From: Heliocidaris erythrogramma
Lineage: Eukaryota; Echinodermata; Echinoidea; Camarodonta; Echinometridae
Direction: 5' to 3'
DNA length: 64,000 nt
Assembly: GCA_025617745.1 (NCBI GenBank)
Contig: CM046864.1
Span: 27,094,199 to 27,158,198, forward strand
Shown: piece after piece, positions 53,568-63,249 of the stretch
Position numbering within the stretch: the stretch's first letter is position 1
How the letters are laid out: the number at the start of each line of letters is the position of its first letter
The notes under the pieces: model-generated
What the model saw: only the letters and a program-made list of their open reading frames with translations
Told to the model about the DNA's origin: nothing
The model's database searches: none
Made by a program: the position numbers and the translations under genes

Positions 53568-54035
53568 AAATGTATGATTTTTTCGCGAAATTGCCTATAT
53601 ACGCTACGGTGTAAAACGAAAATCTCCCCCCCCCCCCCCCCCGGACAACTACCCCGAGACAACTACCCCTTAGGGCATCCACTCTTTAGGACATCTTCTT
53701 GACAAATTCCACCTAAGGTAACTACCACCGGGACATTAACGACTTAGGATAATTATTAATCGGACAACAACCAACATACTCTCACCCATGGCATGTAGGT
53801 CAATTATCCCCCCAAACAGTTACAACTCCCAGGTACTCGATGGCATTTAAACTGATTTCGGCCACGGGAGGACGTGGAGGGGGGGGGGGGTGACCAACAA
53901 TCAGTAAGGATATAATGAGTATCCGTTTTGGAAATCTGGTTATAAATAGGATTTTGGTGCATTATAATGATAAAATTCACCTCACCACGTGAGTTAAATG
54001 TGTCTATACCCATGATCACGGGGGGGGGGGGAGAT

Positions 54036-56014
54036 TTCCCCTGGTATTACATTTTTGTTTTAAAAGTTGGGTGTTTAAACTCGGTGTTTGATGGTGCATT
54101 GTACAGTTGAATTTCTCATCCATCTTAACATGATTGTATACCCCATACTATTTTTTTTAATCGACCAACCACAATTGGCTGGTAGCTTTGTAACGAGTTG
54201 CATAATTGTAGAGTGCGTGAGGGAGAGGGGGTGGGGGTGTGTGACAAACGGCTGGAATATTTGTTTTCCTTCCCGCCCCCCCCCCCCTTAATTGTTGATC
54301 ATGCAAAACATCTAATAGAGAGTTGATATTGCACATGGGAATACCTGCCTTCATGCATTGAAGAAAAAAAACACAAAAAACAACAACAAACAAAAAAACA
54401 AAAACAAACAATTCTTTTTAAATGATAGTATATATTAATTAGTTTTTGTTGTTTTTTTTTAATGTGATAAACTAAGTTTTATTGTTGGAAGTTGGAGGAG
54501 GAACAATTAAGCGAGCAAGCATGAGCGAAAACAAACACTTCTCTTTTAATAAAATTTGGTATATTATCTGGGCTTTATTGTTGCAGGTCCGGGCAGAAAT
54601 TTTGCTAAAGGCCATATTAATTCTATTTTGGCGAGCGAGCGTAGCGAACGAGCACAATCTTGTTCAATGTGATGTTAAGTCCAATTTGGGGTACTTTTCC
54701 TAGAGGGTGGTTGTCCTGGGGTAGTTGTCCGGGGGGCTATATTTTTTCTGTCAGGACTTGAGCCGAGCGTCAAGAGGGGTGACAATACGGTTTATTCCGT
54801 CAAGACTAGTCGGCATGAATATTCATGAAAAACAAATTGTAGGGATATAATAAAATGAGCGAACCAGTCACGCAGTTCCTTGTGTGGCGCATTCGGATTC
54901 ACGTTGTGCTCGTCATGAAGGAATCACGAGTTCGAGCCTCGGCAGGCTAAGGGGTGTTAGAATTTAGGAAAGTATCATTGACAAAATTTTCTTTTGCTTT
55001 TTCCCCTGGTATTACATTTTTGTTTTAAAAGTTGGGTGTTTAAACTCGGTGTTTGATGGTGCATTGTACAGTTGAATTTCTCATCCATCTTAACATGATT
55101 GTATACCCCATACTATTTTTTTAAATCGACCAACCACAATGCTAGTTTCCTTTAATACTCGATTGGCTGGTAGCTTTGTAACGAGTTGCATAATTGTAGA
55201 GTGCGTGAGGGAGAGGGGGTGGGGGTGTGTGACAAACGGCTGGAATATTTGTTTTCCTTCCCGCCCCCCCCCCCCCCCTTAATTGTTGATCATGCAAAAC
55301 ATCTAATAGAGAGTTGATATTGCACATGGTAATACCTGCCTTCATGCATTGAAGAAAAAAAAACACCAAAAAACAACAACAAACAAAAAAACAAAAACAA
55401 ACAATTCTTTTTAAATGATAGTATATATAAACTAGTTTTTGTTGTTGTTTTTTTAATGTGATAAACTAAGTTTTATTGTTGGAAGGTGGAGGAGGAACAA
55501 TTAAGCGAGCAAGCATGAGCAAAAACAAACACTTCTCTTTTAATAAAATTTGGTATATTATCTGGGCTTTATTGTTGCAGGTCCGGGCAGAAATTTTGCT
55601 AAAGGCCATATTTATTCTATTTTGGCGAGCGAGCGTAGCGAACAAGCACAATCTTGTTCAATGTGATGTTAAGTCCAATTTGGGGTACTTTTCCTAGAGG
55701 GTGGTTGTCCTGGGGTAGTTGTCCGGGGGGTATATTTTTCTGTCAGGACTTGAGCCACCCGACGAGAGAGGGCAGTATTTGAGCGTCAAGAGGGGTGACA
55801 ATACGGTTTATTCCGTCAAGACTAGTCGGCATGAATATTCATGAAAAACAAATTGTAGGGATATAATAAAATGAGCGAACCAGTCACGCAGTTCCTTGTG
55901 TGGCGCATTCGGATTCACGTTGCGCTCGTCATGAAGGAATCACGAGTTCGAGCCTCGGCAGGCTAAGGGGTGTTAGAATTTAGGAAAGTATCATTGACAA
56001 AATTTTCTTTTGCT
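54036..56014. repeat. Tandem duplication of about 1 kb
   Basis: Both units run from TTCCCCTGGTATTACATTTT to GACAAAATTTTCTTTTGC, with offset 965. The second has about 20 extra bases (TTTCCTTTAATACTCGATTG near 55146) and about 25 more near 55757. Identity is very high, so the duplication is young. Each contains a tRNA-like segment. Confidence 0.9.
54900..54960 (+). repeat. tRNA-like segment with B box (second copy 55905-55970)
   Basis: GGCGCATTCGGATTCACGTT is followed by a B box, CGAGTTCGAGCCTC, about 40 bases further on. It resembles a SINE head or tRNA relic in both tandem units. It is not a convincing tRNA gene. Confidence 0.4.
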
Positions 56015-56373
56015 GAAATAAAGTAAGGTGAAACTGAGAGAAAAATACAAGTCTTAAAGTTGTAGTCTCAAAGTCTCCAAACGGGGCTTCTTGACGCTCA
56101 AATACTGCCCTCTCTTGTCAGTGGCGCAAATTCTTACAGAAAAAAATACGCCTCTGGGGGTAATTGTCCTAGAGGGTGGTTGTCCTAGGGGGTGGTTGTC
56201 TGGGGGGTAGTTGTCCAGGGGGTAGTTGTCCTAGGGGGTAGTTGTCCTAGAGGGTGGTTATCCTAGGGGTGGTTATCCGGGGGGTGGTTGTCCAGGGGGT
56301 AGGTGTCCGGATACGCTCCAGGACATTGATATGGAGAAGAGTCCCGAGATGAGACCAATCCCCTGCGACCGTG

Positions 56374-57435
56374 CTACCATTGCAATGTCCGCCCCACCCC
56401 AACCGAGAGGGGTCCGTCGAAACCGAGATCGACAGAAGGGGGTACGGAAGGACTTACCCCGCGCGAAAACTTGATTCCTATTGGTACTGGAATCCAGACC
56501 AACAGAGAATCCTTGCCTGGTTTGTAAAACCTGAGGAGATGCCTCTGAAAAGGTCTCATAAGGAGCCGGCAATCCTCTAGAACATCGACTAGACTGGCTA
56601 GATATCCCAAGAACTGAAGCCACTGCCTGGCCCTGACCTTTCTGGCCAGAATGAGCTTGCGAGCCGCCGAGACAATAGTGAGAATCCTGTCTCGACTGGG
56701 CCGAGCCAACTGATTCCGAATGTCTAACACAGCCCCCAGAAAAACTGGGCTGCGAGTAGGAACTAACTCTGACTTTTCCCAATTTATTAGGAAACCCAAG
56801 TCTTGAGTAAGATTGACGAGCAAACGAGCCTCGTCCAACAAACGATCGTGCGACTCCGCTAGGAGAAGCCAGTCGTCCAGGTAACAAAATAGCCGAAGGC
56901 CGCGGCGCCTCAGCGAGGCTGCCAGAACGGCTACAACCTGAGTAAAAACCCGAGGGGCTGGGCGCAGCCCGAAGGGAAGAGCGCGAAAGCGAAAAGTCTC
57001 TGAGAGGAAGGAAAACCCCAGAAGATCGCGCGAAGCGCGATGAATGGGAATATGGAAATACGCATCTTTGAGATCTATCGAGATCGCGTAGTCCTTCCTC
57101 TTGATCAACGAGAGAATGGAGGCGAGAGTCTCCATCCGAAAATGCACTGAAGGAATGAATTTGTTTATTCTTTTCAAGTTCAGTATCAAACGAAGTTTTC
57201 CCGAGCGCTTGGGAATAACAAAGATCGGAGAAAGGGAAAGAGACGGCCGGTCTCTTACCCTTTCTATAGCCCTCTTTTTCAACAGAGATTTGATCTCCGT
57301 TGAGGCATGAGAACGAGCCAGGGCAGAGGTGAACGAGTTCTTATAGCCCCTCCGGGGAGCGAGGCGGATAGATCTATGAAGAATCCGTCTCGCACGACGG
57401 AGAGCACAAATGCGTCCCCGGAGATGGCCTCCCAA
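56374..57435 (-). CDS. DIRS copy 4 reverse transcriptase (open frame)
   Basis: A 353-residue frame. RT motifs in order: SPIFVIPKRSGKLRLILNLK, SIDLKDAYFHIPIH, LPFGLRPAPRVFTQVV, the active site CYLDDWLLLA, NLTQDLGFLINWEKSEL, PVFLGAVLDI, MRPFQRHLLRFYKPGKDS. It shifts frame at about 56465, before RNase H, and is cut off by the 53568-56315 insertion. The first residues (up to about 30) are out of the native frame. The sequence before them reads LRSFLPAWEAISGDAFVLSV in the frame at 57279-57704, so there is a frameshift near 57320. Confidence 0.88.
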   Translation of the reverse strand: MGGHLRGRICALRRARRILHRSIRLAPRRGYKNSFTSALARSHASTEIKSLLKKRAIERVRDRPSLSLSPIFVIPKRSGKLRLILNLKRINKFIPSVHFRMETLASILSLIKRKDYAISIDLKDAYFHIPIHRASRDLLGFSFLSETFRFRALPFGLRPAPRVFTQVVAVLAASLRRRGLRLFCYLDDWLLLAESHDRLLDEARLLVNLTQDLGFLINWEKSELVPTRSPVFLGAVLDIRNQLARPSRDRILTIVSAARKLILARKVRARQWLQFLGYLASLVDVLEDCRLLMRPFQRHLLRFYKPGKDSLLVWIPVPIGIKFSRGVSPSVPPSVDLGFDGPLSVGVGRTLQW

Positions 57436-57501
57436 GCGGGGAGAAAGGAACGAAGTCGGCCACCTACCATGTCGAAATGAACAAGCGCTCGGGGAAGACC
57501 A

Positions 57502-59772
57502 TCAAAGCCTAGGCTTAGCCTTGTGCGAAGCCGTCGCCTTGCCACGAGAACCTCTCGAAGAACCTCTGCCACGTCCTCCTCTTCCACGAGAAGGAGCTGG
57601 CTGAAGCTCAGCAGGCAGGACCCCAGAAACACGACTGTGTTGCCCCGAAGCGGGAACAACGGGCCTCCGACGGACAGGGGCCCGCGTCGGCTTAAAGGGA
57701 GCACGAAACTGCGTAGTCATGTCAGAGACCTGCTTCCGCGCATCGATCTCTCTTTGAAAAACCGTAGCGAATTGACCACCAAAAAGCGAAGGACCCCGAG
57801 ACGGAACATCCCGGAGAAGCGGCGCGATGTCCGACTCCTTAACCCCAAGGGCCGAAAGAGCCAAGACCCTGCGACGGTACGTGACCGAGGCAGCTGCACT
57901 GGAAAGCTGTGACCACTGCAAACTAAAAAGAGTGTGCAGCAGGTCATCAATAACCAGCTTGTCACCATCAGTGACATTCAACTCCTCCGCCCTGGACCTG
58001 AGGTCGGAGAGAAAACCTTGAAAAGCAGCCAAGCGCATACCTGCTCTGACCTGGCTTTCAACACTGCTCCAACGCCTATCCTCGGACTTAAAAGAAACAG
58101 AGGTAAGCGGATTGATCGCCCACAAGCGACGACCCACCGCTAGAATCTCCGGAGAGAGACACTTAGCCTTGAAAAAGCTGTCTTGATCTTGGGAATCAAA
58201 GGCAAAGGCCTTACCCTTAACCGCAACAGGGTGCGTAACAAGAAGCGCCGATTCAATGCGGTCATACTGCAGCTTGAAATCCTCCGCAAGAGAAATACCC
58301 TCGGAGGAATCCCGCTGCCTGAACCAACGCGAAGTCGAACCCTGCGCGCGGGCTGACTGAAATTCAGGGAGATATTTGGACAACAAAGCAATCGCTTCTA
58401 CCCCACAAAGGGAGAGCGACTGAGGCTCTGCCTGCCCAAACGATTCGGAAACCGAAGCTTGAGAAGCCGCCTCCAAATTTGGTTCCGCCTGAATTGACTG
58501 GGACAAAGGATCGCAAACAAAAGACGAAACAGGCGGACCCTCCCGTGGACCACTATAAGTCTCCTCGCCCGGCGGAGCCCCGAGGGCTGCGGGAATAGGA
58601 GGCGCAAGCGATCCCGTCTCAGACAATGAAGAATCAACCATAAAAGGCTGATTAGTCTCAATGTCAGACCCTAGAAGAGGGACAAAAGCAGGGGTTGTGG
58701 TACCTGGTAAAAAGGACCAACCCTGACTCTGGGCAAAAGCCCGTATCATGCTGAGCATCTCAGATTGAGAGGACTCAGGCGGGTTAGACGGGCCAGACAG
58801 GCAAGAGGAAGGCAAAGCCTTGCCTCTTTTAGCCCCTTTCTTAGGCTTCTTTTTAGCTGGCTCAACAGGAGCCGAAGCCGAGACCCGCTTTTTAGGGCGT
58901 CTATACGGTTTCGTACGGATCTCCGAAGCCGCTTCGGAAACACGAACCGAACCCTCCACAGAGGGATGCCCACCTCCCTCTACGGGAGAAGTGCGCTGAG
59001 GGTATGTACCCAAAGTCGCGCACAAATTACCCATACTGGCTGAGCAAGAAGATGCAACAGCCATGGGCCGGGCGCTCAAGGCACCCAGTGCGAGGGCGGA
59101 CCGGGAGGAGGTCCCAGTATTCGCCCACCGACTACCAAAAGCATGTGAACTCGCTATTGTTCCGCTCGTGAGCGGCAATAGGAGAGCACTAGTAGTCGCG
59201 CACTCAGGTGACCGCACCTGTTGCTCCGTAGAGCGCCCATAATTGTTGGCTCGAGCCTCCCCATCAGCTGGCAATGTAGACAGCCCGGGCAGTACTCGTT
59301 CCCCCATTTGGCATCGGCCGGGGCTAGGGTTTGAGAACCCAGACCAACATGGGCGGTGCCCGTGAGCTGCCCTGCAGTAGTGGCACGCGTCTCCCCTAAC
59401 GGATTTAAGCGAGTCATCGCTACCGTGCGGGAAACAGACGTCCCCCCCCCCCCCCCCCCCCCCCCCTGGTCTGAGCGACCGGGGGATTGGATTCGTGATA
59501 TCCAAACCACTAGAACCTGACGCCACCCACCCCGAAGCTACGGGCTTCGGAGTTGACGTCCCAAGCTCAACTAACGCCACCCGCCCCGAAGCCGCATGCT
59601 CCGAGGCTGGCAAACCCTGCAGGGAAACACCACTGGGCAACTTACCTGCAGCCCTCCTCCCTCCCCCATGTACGAAAGTACTCGGGAGAGTTCTGGAAGG
59701 CCGAGTCGTCTTGCTAGACGACTCTTCGGAAGAAGCAGGTCTCCGCGACCTAGCTGCTTCTTCTTCCGAACT
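57502..59772 (-). CDS. DIRS copy 4 gag, longest intact gag (start codon lost)
   Basis: About 757 residues from ISSEEEAARSRRPASS to SRGKATASHKAKPRL. The order is a Ser/Arg N-terminus; a low-complexity stretch with a run of about 24 C at 59441-59466; a basic patch (RRPKKRVSASAPVEPAKKKP) that could be a nuclear-localisation signal; MLSMIRAFAQSQGW; ALLSKYLPEFQ; the helical region ELNVTDGDKLVIDDLLHTLF; LFGGQFATVFQREIDARKQV; and an RG-rich tail. Copies 1 and 2 have ATG where this copy has ATC, so the native start is mutated. The frame is open further upstream to 59946, which may only be 5' untranslated sequence. Confidence 0.85.
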   Translation of the reverse strand, partial: SSEEEAARSRRPASSEESSSKTTRPSRTLPSTFVHGGGRRAAGKLPSGVSLQGLPASEHAASGRVALVELGTSTPKPVASGWVASGSSGLDITNPIPRSLRPGGGGGGGGDVCFPHGSDDSLKSVRGDACHYCRAAHGHRPCWSGFSNPSPGRCQMGERVLPGLSTLPADGEARANNYGRSTEQQVRSPECATTSALLLPLTSGTIASSHAFGSRWANTGTSSRSALALGALSARPMAVASSCSASMGNLCATLGTYPQRTSPVEGGGHPSVEGSVRVSEAASEIRTKPYRRPKKRVSASAPVEPAKKKPKKGAKRGKALPSSCLSGPSNPPESSQSEMLSMIRAFAQSQGWSFLPGTTTPAFVPLLGSDIETNQPFMVDSSLSETGSLAPPIPAALGAPPGEETYSGPREGPPVSSFVCDPLSQSIQAEPNLEAASQASVSESFGQAEPQSLSLCGVEAIALLSKYLPEFQSARAQGSTSRWFRQRDSSEGISLAEDFKLQYDRIESALLVTHPVAVKGKAFAFDSQDQDSFFKAKCLSPEILAVGRRLWAINPLTSVSFKSEDRRWSSVESQVRAGMRLAAFQGFLSDLRSRAEELNVTDGDKLVIDDLLHTLFSLQWSQLSSAAASVTYRRRVLALSALGVKESDIAPLLRDVPSRGPSLFGGQFATVFQREIDARKQVSDMTTQFRAPFKPTRAPVRRRPVVPASGQHSRVSGVLPAELQPAPSRGRGGRGRGSSRGSRGKATASHKAKPRL

Positions 59773-60040
59773 GATAACACTGCAATAAAACAGACAATAA
59801 AGTATACCAAAATATGAAATACTGGTAATAATAAAACCTAAAATTTGGAGATACGCACAATATATTTTAACAGCAAAAAACCGTAAAAACAAACACTGAA
59901 CCATAAAGGCTCGGGCCAGACGGAAACACACACATATAACAGTCAATATTGTGACTCATTTGTGTTAAGTTCTCGAACGGGTTCGCGTAGTCAAGTGACT
60001 AGCATAATAGGTAGGTATATATGATTTATTGTAGTAAATT

Positions 60041-60484
60041 AGGTTTAGTCCTGTTAAAGGATCGAACGTATATGCAAGATCTAAGACTAAATGTATGTAA
60101 GAGTAATAGTGCAAGTCAAAATAAGCTACACATTGCAACTTGCTTAAATTTCCTACACATTAGACCTAGGTCCACCAAATTAATCGGTGAAAGTCAGAAT
60201 TATATGGCTAATATGAACTGCAAAGGTAAAGTAGATTAAAATTTTAGATCTAACAGATTAACATTTTGAATAGGCTACAGGTCGTATTGAGTATCATTTT
60301 AAAGCTTGGATGATTCCCTATCACACCCTAACATACTTACATATGAGCACTCCCGCTTTCTGCAGAACCATAGAAAGTATTTATTTTTTTAAATATTTGT
60401 TATGGTTGTTTTTGTTTGCTTAGTGTCGTTTTTTGGTTTGGTTTTTTTTTGGTTTTTTTTCTAGAGGGAGGGGCGACGTATCAC
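60041..60484. other. No gene recognised
   Basis: Sequence between DIRS copy 4 and the next recognisable part of the ~1.1 kb repeat. A T/G-rich tract occurs at 60400-60460. No frame with support. Confidence 0.4.
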
Positions 60485-60952
60485 AAGTTCAGCTTATAAT
60501 TCACATACAACATTAGCACTTTATCCATTCTAACACATGGTCGTTGTGAACCACTACACACTGAAAACAGCACATTGCATCTTCTCCATGTCATGCAAAG
60601 GCGGGTTTTTCCAGTGTGCCAAATGACTACATGGTTGAGCGAAGAGATTCAATAGCGTCTGGTTGAAAGCACATTATATTTTATAAACTTCCTTAAAAAG
60701 CAAAATTATTCATCTTATTCTCAATACGAGATGTATGGCGCTTTGCCATTTACACGGTTTTTGATAATTCGCACAGTATAGTTTTCATTTGATATAAGTT
60801 ATTTTGAAATTTCCACGTATTATATATTGCAAAGTTTAAAGTGGAAGCATCATAACCTATTGTGCTTAAAAGAAAAGTTTTCTCTATGGACTCTTTCTTT
60901 GCTTTCGAAATGCATGTTCATAACAACATTACCCAACAATTTGTCATTACGC

Positions 60953-60987
<35 letters not shown>

Positions 60988-61010
60988 AAGACATATCAAC
61001 CGAGTTTTGA
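60485..61010. repeat. ~1.1 kb tandem repeat, end of unit E and unit F
   Basis: TTCAGCTTATAATTCACATA, GGTCGTTGTGAACCACTACA and GGCGGGTTTTTCCAGTGTG align with unit D. TATAAACTTCCTTAAAA (about 60680) opens the next unit, which runs through TTTGCTTTCGAAATGCATG to about 61010. An (AT)n run lies at 60957-60985. Confidence 0.78.
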
Positions 61011-61664
61011 TTAATTTATTGATTAATTTTATTTTTCCATCCATCAAATACAAATAAAATCAACAAAATAATAAAACAATCATTGCATGGAGGTGTCAGT
61101 CATAACTAAGGATTGAAAGTAACGCCCCTCAAGATATGAAAAAGCCCCCATTTTAAATATATAAACATCGTACATATATATATTATGTATACAGTACATA
61201 CATATCTGTAACGATCACTTAAATCGGGTTCACACATAGTAAAGAGCGTACATGATTAGATATTCATCAAATGTCAGTCGTACATCGAGATAAATACAGT
61301 ACAATGAACTAAAGTTGTACATTGTCATTTCTACTGCAGTACAAATACGATAAGAAGCGGAATGGGAAGGGGACAAAGACAACATCAAAATAGCGGGATT
61401 AAAGTGATTTGGTAACTTTGTAGAGGCTTGATAAAATCTGAGCTGCCTGACCTTACATGATATCAGTGTATGTGATATGGTGTAAATTGAAGCCCGGGGG
61501 GCCACTTCAAAATCATAATATCCTTCACAAAAGTAAAAATATGCAAGTGACCGGAAATACCAGACTCATTTTCCCCAAAAACACAGTGTTAGACTAAAGG
61601 GTATGGCCATACACTTTCGTAAATAGGAGTATTCAGTCATAGATATCTTAATAATAATAATAAT
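61011..61664. other. No gene recognised
   Basis: AT-rich sequence with short frames only. The minus frame at 61230-61505 has no domain signature. Confidence 0.4.
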
Positions 61665-61667
61665 ATA

Positions 61668-61846
61668 CAAATATACCAAGCTGTGAGAAAGTGTAGTGGA
61701 AATTATTTATCTGAGGAGGTACTGGCATAGTACTATTTTTTCCGCGGGGCAAAGCCCCGCGGAAAAAACATAGTTACTAATGCCAGTCCCTCCGAAGATA
61801 TATAATTTCCACTACAATTTCGAACTAAATGCTTGGTATATTTGTT
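61668..61846. mobile_element. 180-bp hairpin MITE with a perfect GC-rich core
   Basis: AAATATACCAAGC at the left pairs with GCTTGGTATATTT at the right. GTAGTGGAAATTAT pairs with ATAATTTCCACTAC. The core 61736-61768 is a perfect stem, T6-CCGCGGGGC and GCCCCGCGG-A6, with an AAA loop. It is flanked by TAA/ATA-rich sequence. Confidence 0.82.
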
Positions 61847-62597
61847 TTATATCCCTTCTTTACAACTAATTTTAAAAAAAGAAAAACATAAAACAATATT
61901 TTGACTAACCTTATCCATATAGTACCGTACAACTACCTGTAACTGTCTTGTATAAAAGTTATGACTTAGCTGTTTGATCGAAGACCTTCGTTCGTTCGAA
62001 TGTGACGAAAACATGCAGGGTGAACGGTGAAAGTCTACAAATTATTGCTACATGTAGTACATGTAGTACGATAATCTAGATCATGGTCTATGGCTATGCA
62101 CGACGAATAGCTCACATTTCACTTTCTTTGTATTTGCACTGTCAGTGGAAGCAATAAAATGCTAAGAGGTCAAAGCGAGGAGGCCGCCATGTTTGTTTAC
62201 ATATCCGATCCGAACCGATTCATAGTCGTACGCCAGAAGCTGATTCGGATCCAGGCGCGGGGCTAGAGTACCGGTGACTTGCCCCGATAATGCAGGCGGC
62301 CGGCAAGGTTATGAGCAGTCTGTACAAGGTCAAGGACTCGCTTACCGGGTCGTCTGAGCGTTCGAAGTTTACCCTTTTTTTTTTCAATGAACAGTAACTA
62401 AGTGAGCATGCGCAGTAGCGCCTTGGAACAAAATATTAAATAGAGCATGCGCAGTTCTGCCCAGGAAAAAATAGTTAAGATATTCGGAGCTCTGACAGAG
62501 ATTTGTTTTTCCTAGTTAAATTATATTTTATCACGTGATCACCAATTAACCAATCATGTATTTAGAATACTCATGAATATTCATAGAAGGGATATAA
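61847..62597. mobile_element. Possible short-TIR element
   Basis: TTATATCCCTTCT (61847-61859) and AGAAGGGATATAA (62585-62597) are exact inverse complements 750 bp apart. The CpG-rich patch lies between them. Only 13 bp support this, so chance or sharing with the neighbouring MITE is possible. Confidence 0.35.
62140..62400 (+). other. CpG-rich patch with a 35-codon frame
   Basis: The most CpG-rich non-DIRS segment of the window. An ATG at 62290 opens 35 codons (MQAAGKVMSSLYKVKDSLTG...) ending at 62397, the last part running through a poly-T tract. The first 27 residues look like ordinary protein and could be a first coding exon, but no clear donor follows. It could equally be promoter sequence carried by a repeat. 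Confidence 0.25.
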
Positions 62598-62686
62598 TAA
62601 TAATAATATATATATAGCGTTTAAGGTACGCCTTCTATCTAGTTTCCTATTCAGAGGCGCAGAGGGATGTAATAGGGAAGGGGGGT

Positions 62687-63219
62687 TCATTTGAAATATG
62701 ATGAGAACAAATATGTTTTAAGACCGGACTTGAATGATTCTACAGAATTTGCATTGCGAACACTTGAAGAAAGTGCATTCCACAGAACAGGAGCACTAGT
62801 AGCAAAAGCCTTTTCACCAAATGAACATTTGACTCTACGGGGTGTCAACAGCCCAATCCCTGAAGATCTCAGATTTCTAGTGGGAACATATTCTGAAATC
62901 AGATCATCAAAATAGTGATTAGCACAACCATTAACAATTTTCCATGTAAGCATCAAAATCTTGTATTTAATACGCTCCACAACAGGCAACCAATAAAGCT
63001 CTTTAAGAACAGGCGTTATTGGGGTATATTTCGAAGTCTTACTGAGAATTCGGGCAGCAGCATTTTGCACTCTCTGTAACTTATAAAAATTTGATCACTG
63101 TTAGCATTGAACAACAATGCATTACCATAGTCTAAACGAGAAATGATATATGAATGTATAACAGATGAAGTTACTTTATCAGACATAGATTTTCTCACAC
63201 TATTAATAGTTATGTTCAC
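62687..63219 (-). pseudogene. CR1/L2-like LINE, C-terminal end of ORF2
   Basis: Two frames joined by a frameshift near 63080. The upstream one ends with SSVIHSYIISRLDYGNALLF. The downstream one reads MQNAAARILSKTSKYTPITP, LKELYWLPVVERIKYKILML, PTRNLRSSGIGLL, FGEKAFATSAPVLWNAL and FKSGLKTYLF. This is the conserved region after the RT in CR1/L2-type LINEs. The element is 5'-truncated; its 3' end lies near 62590-62690. Confidence 0.88.
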
Positions 63220-63226
63220 ACGTAGT

Positions 63227-63246
63227 ACATAGCATCGATGCTATGT
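63227..63246. repeat. 20-bp perfect palindrome
   Basis: ACATAGCATCGATGCTATGT, immediately beyond the 5' break of the LINE fragment. Confidence 0.8.
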
Positions 63247-63249
63247 AAG

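Larger units (their letters stand above)
53568..56315. mobile_element. 2.75 kb insertion splitting DIRS copy 4, with GTAGTTGTCC arrays
   Basis: It replaces about 740 bp of DIRS (the copy 1 equivalent of about 10536-11275). The right end (56155-56310) is eight or nine units of 17-19 bp like GGGGGTAGTTGTCCTAG. The left end (53635-53700) has the inverted form GGACAACTACCCCG, and further copies occur at 54705-54735 and 55695-55730. The middle is two tandem copies of about 1 kb (54036-55000 and 55001-56014). Family unknown; no transposase seen. Confidence 0.7.
56316..60040 (-). mobile_element. DIRS-like retrotransposon copy 4, 5' part
   Basis: Contains the RNase H start, RT, gag and the outer ITR ending ATGATTTATTGTAGTAAATT at 60040. 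It continues the element that begins at 52330. Some of the ITR-proximal sequence found in copy 1 (the 6960-7100 region) is shortened here. Confidence 0.9.

Noticed and set aside
54482-55697. Matching 73-residue frames in the two tandem copies
   Set aside because: Identity reflects the recent 1 kb duplication, and the frame itself shows no protein character.
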